A stretch of 8,191 nt of DNA, taken from NCBI GenBank assembly GCA_017354575.1, contig JAFMQP010000168.1:1-8191 (forward strand), written 5' to 3'. Every line of letters starts with the position of its first letter. Positions within the stretch are counted from its first letter, which is position 1. This document shows positions 7,273-8,191 of the stretch, piece after piece. The notes under the pieces were generated by a model. It searched no databases and was not told the DNA's origin. It saw nothing but the letters and a program-made list of their open reading frames with translations. The DNA is from Acidothermales bacterium. GTDB taxonomy: Bacteria > Actinomycetota > Actinomycetes > Streptosporangiales > WHST01. Made by a program: the position numbers and the translations under genes.

Positions 7273-8191
7273 GGCGGTCCCTCCTCGTCGTCGCGACGAG
7301 GTAACCCAGGCTGACCACGAGCAGGAAGAGCAACCACAGCACCGACATCGCCGAGCCGACGCCGAAGTTCCAGGTCTGGAAGGAGCCCTGGTAGATGTGA
7401 ATCGTGATGACGTCGGCCGCCGGCGGCACCGAGTTCGCGAACAGCACGAAGGGCACGTTGAAGTCGTTGAACGTCCAGAGGAACAACACCAGTACGAGCA
7501 CTTGGTTGACGGGACGCAGCATCGGCAGCGTGATGCGCCGGAACTGCTGCCACATGCCCGCGCCGTCGACCGCGGCGGCCTCGTAGAGCTCGTCGGTGAT
7601 CGACTGCATGCCCGCCATCAAAGTGAGCAGCGCGAACGGCCACAGCCGCCACACCTGCACGACGACGATGCTGGCGAAGGCGTTGCCGCCCAACAACCAG
7701 AACGTCCTGCCGTCACTGACGTGCAGCTGCGTGAGCAGATGGTTCAGCATGCCGTCGTCGCGCTGGAGGATGAACTTCCACACGATCGTGCCGGCGTACA
7801 GCGGGAACGCGTAAGGAACGAGGAACGTCGTGCGCAGCACGCCCCGGCCGGGGAAGCCGCGCTGCAGCAGGGTCGCGCCGAAGATGGCCAGGAGCCAGCA
7901 GAACCCGACGACGAGGACGGTGAAGGCGACGGTGATCCCCCACGACTTCAGCAGTCCGGCACCGATCCCGCCGTGTACGTCGACCGCGAACTTGTAGTTC
8001 GCGAGCCCGACGAACGGCGCCTCCGTCCACCGGCGCAGGAAGAACACATTGAGCTGCATGAAGCTCATGTACACGCCCGCGAGCATCGGGATCACGTGGA
8101 CCAGAAGCTCGAAGACGATCGCGGGAGCGAGGAACGCGTACGGAAGCCAGCGGGGGAACCTGCCGCGGGTGCGGCGAGGTGTCCCCCGCTC
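7265..8191 (-). CDS. Sugar ABC transporter permease, MalF-like (CUT1), 5' end outside window
   Basis: This is the first permease subunit of the same CUT1 importer. The frame stays open to the right edge, and 308 residues are visible. The 32 codons right of the GTG at 8095 read as a basic N-terminus (TRGRFPRWLPY) and a hydrophobic segment (AFLAPAIVFELLVHVIPML), the normal cytoplasmic tail and first membrane helix of this family. The GTG at 8095 is therefore inside that helix and is not the start, which should lie just beyond 8191. Further marks are VGLANYKFA after the first helix and the EAA loop LYEAAAVDGAGMWQQFRRIT, with its Glu at 7582-7580 followed by LPMLRP. About six membrane segments are seen, and the visible length is close to a full subunit (about 300 residues). 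The stop overlaps the MalG-like gene by eight bases. A substrate-binding protein gene would be expected upstream, outside the window. Confidence 0.95.
   Translation of the reverse strand, partial: ERGTPRRTRGRFPRWLPYAFLAPAIVFELLVHVIPMLAGVYMSFMQLNVFFLRRWTEAPFVGLANYKFAVDVHGGIGAGLLKSWGITVAFTVLVVGFCWLLAIFGATLLQRGFPGRGVLRTTFLVPYAFPLYAGTIVWKFILQRDDGMLNHLLTQLHVSDGRTFWLLGGNAFASIVVVQVWRLWPFALLTLMAGMQSITDELYEAAAVDGAGMWQQFRRITLPMLRPVNQVLVLVLFLWTFNDFNVPFVLFANSVPPAADVITIHIYQGSFQTWNFGVGSAMSVLWLLFLLVVSLGYLVATTRRDRHA

Overview
The window is GC-rich throughout, with codon third positions almost always G or C, GTG starts and strong AAGGAGG-type ribosome binding sites. Together with a DUF664-type DinB protein and a CUT1 sugar transporter without a nearby ATPase gene, this points to a high-GC actinobacterium. 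I cannot name the genus. Coding density is very high: the only gap longer than 12 bases is the 200-base stretch at 2312-2511.

Layout. (1) Bases 1-613, plus strand: the C-terminal part of a multicopper oxidase, cut by the left edge. (2) 617-2311, minus strand: a complete dihydroxy-acid dehydratase (ilvD) of branched-chain amino acid synthesis, converging on the oxidase with only 3 bases between the two stop codons. (3) 2312-2511: intergenic region upstream of ilvD. It holds a perfect 10-bp inverted repeat with a 4-base spacer, an 11-bp direct repeat with a 20-bp pitch, a tentative promoter and the ilvD ribosome binding site. (4) 2512-8191, minus strand: a tightly packed set of genes read from right to left: CUT1 permease 1 (MalF-like, cut by the right edge), CUT1 permease 2 (MalG-like), a cytoplasmic clan GH-A glycoside hydrolase, a GH1 beta-glucosidase and a DinB/DUF664 protein. 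Consecutive genes overlap by 8 bases, are 10 bases apart, overlap by 4 bases (GTGA), and are 12 bases apart.

How the genes work together. The two permeases would form the membrane channel of an ABC importer for an oligosaccharide. The two hydrolases, neither with a signal peptide, would split the imported beta-linked sugar in the cytoplasm. The substrate-binding protein and probably a LacI-type regulator are expected just right of the window. The ATPase may be a shared MsiK-type subunit encoded elsewhere. The DinB-type protein trails the operon and has no obvious link to sugar use. ilvD appears to have its own promoter region.

I found no RNA genes, insertion sequences, CRISPR arrays or phage genes. 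No clearly new multi-gene system is visible. The least explained items are the 647-residue GH-A enzyme and the operator-like repeats before ilvD. Two starts need care: the GH1 gene begins at 4485, not at the far-upstream ATG/GTG candidates its open frame allows, and permease 1 continues past the right edge instead of starting at 8095.
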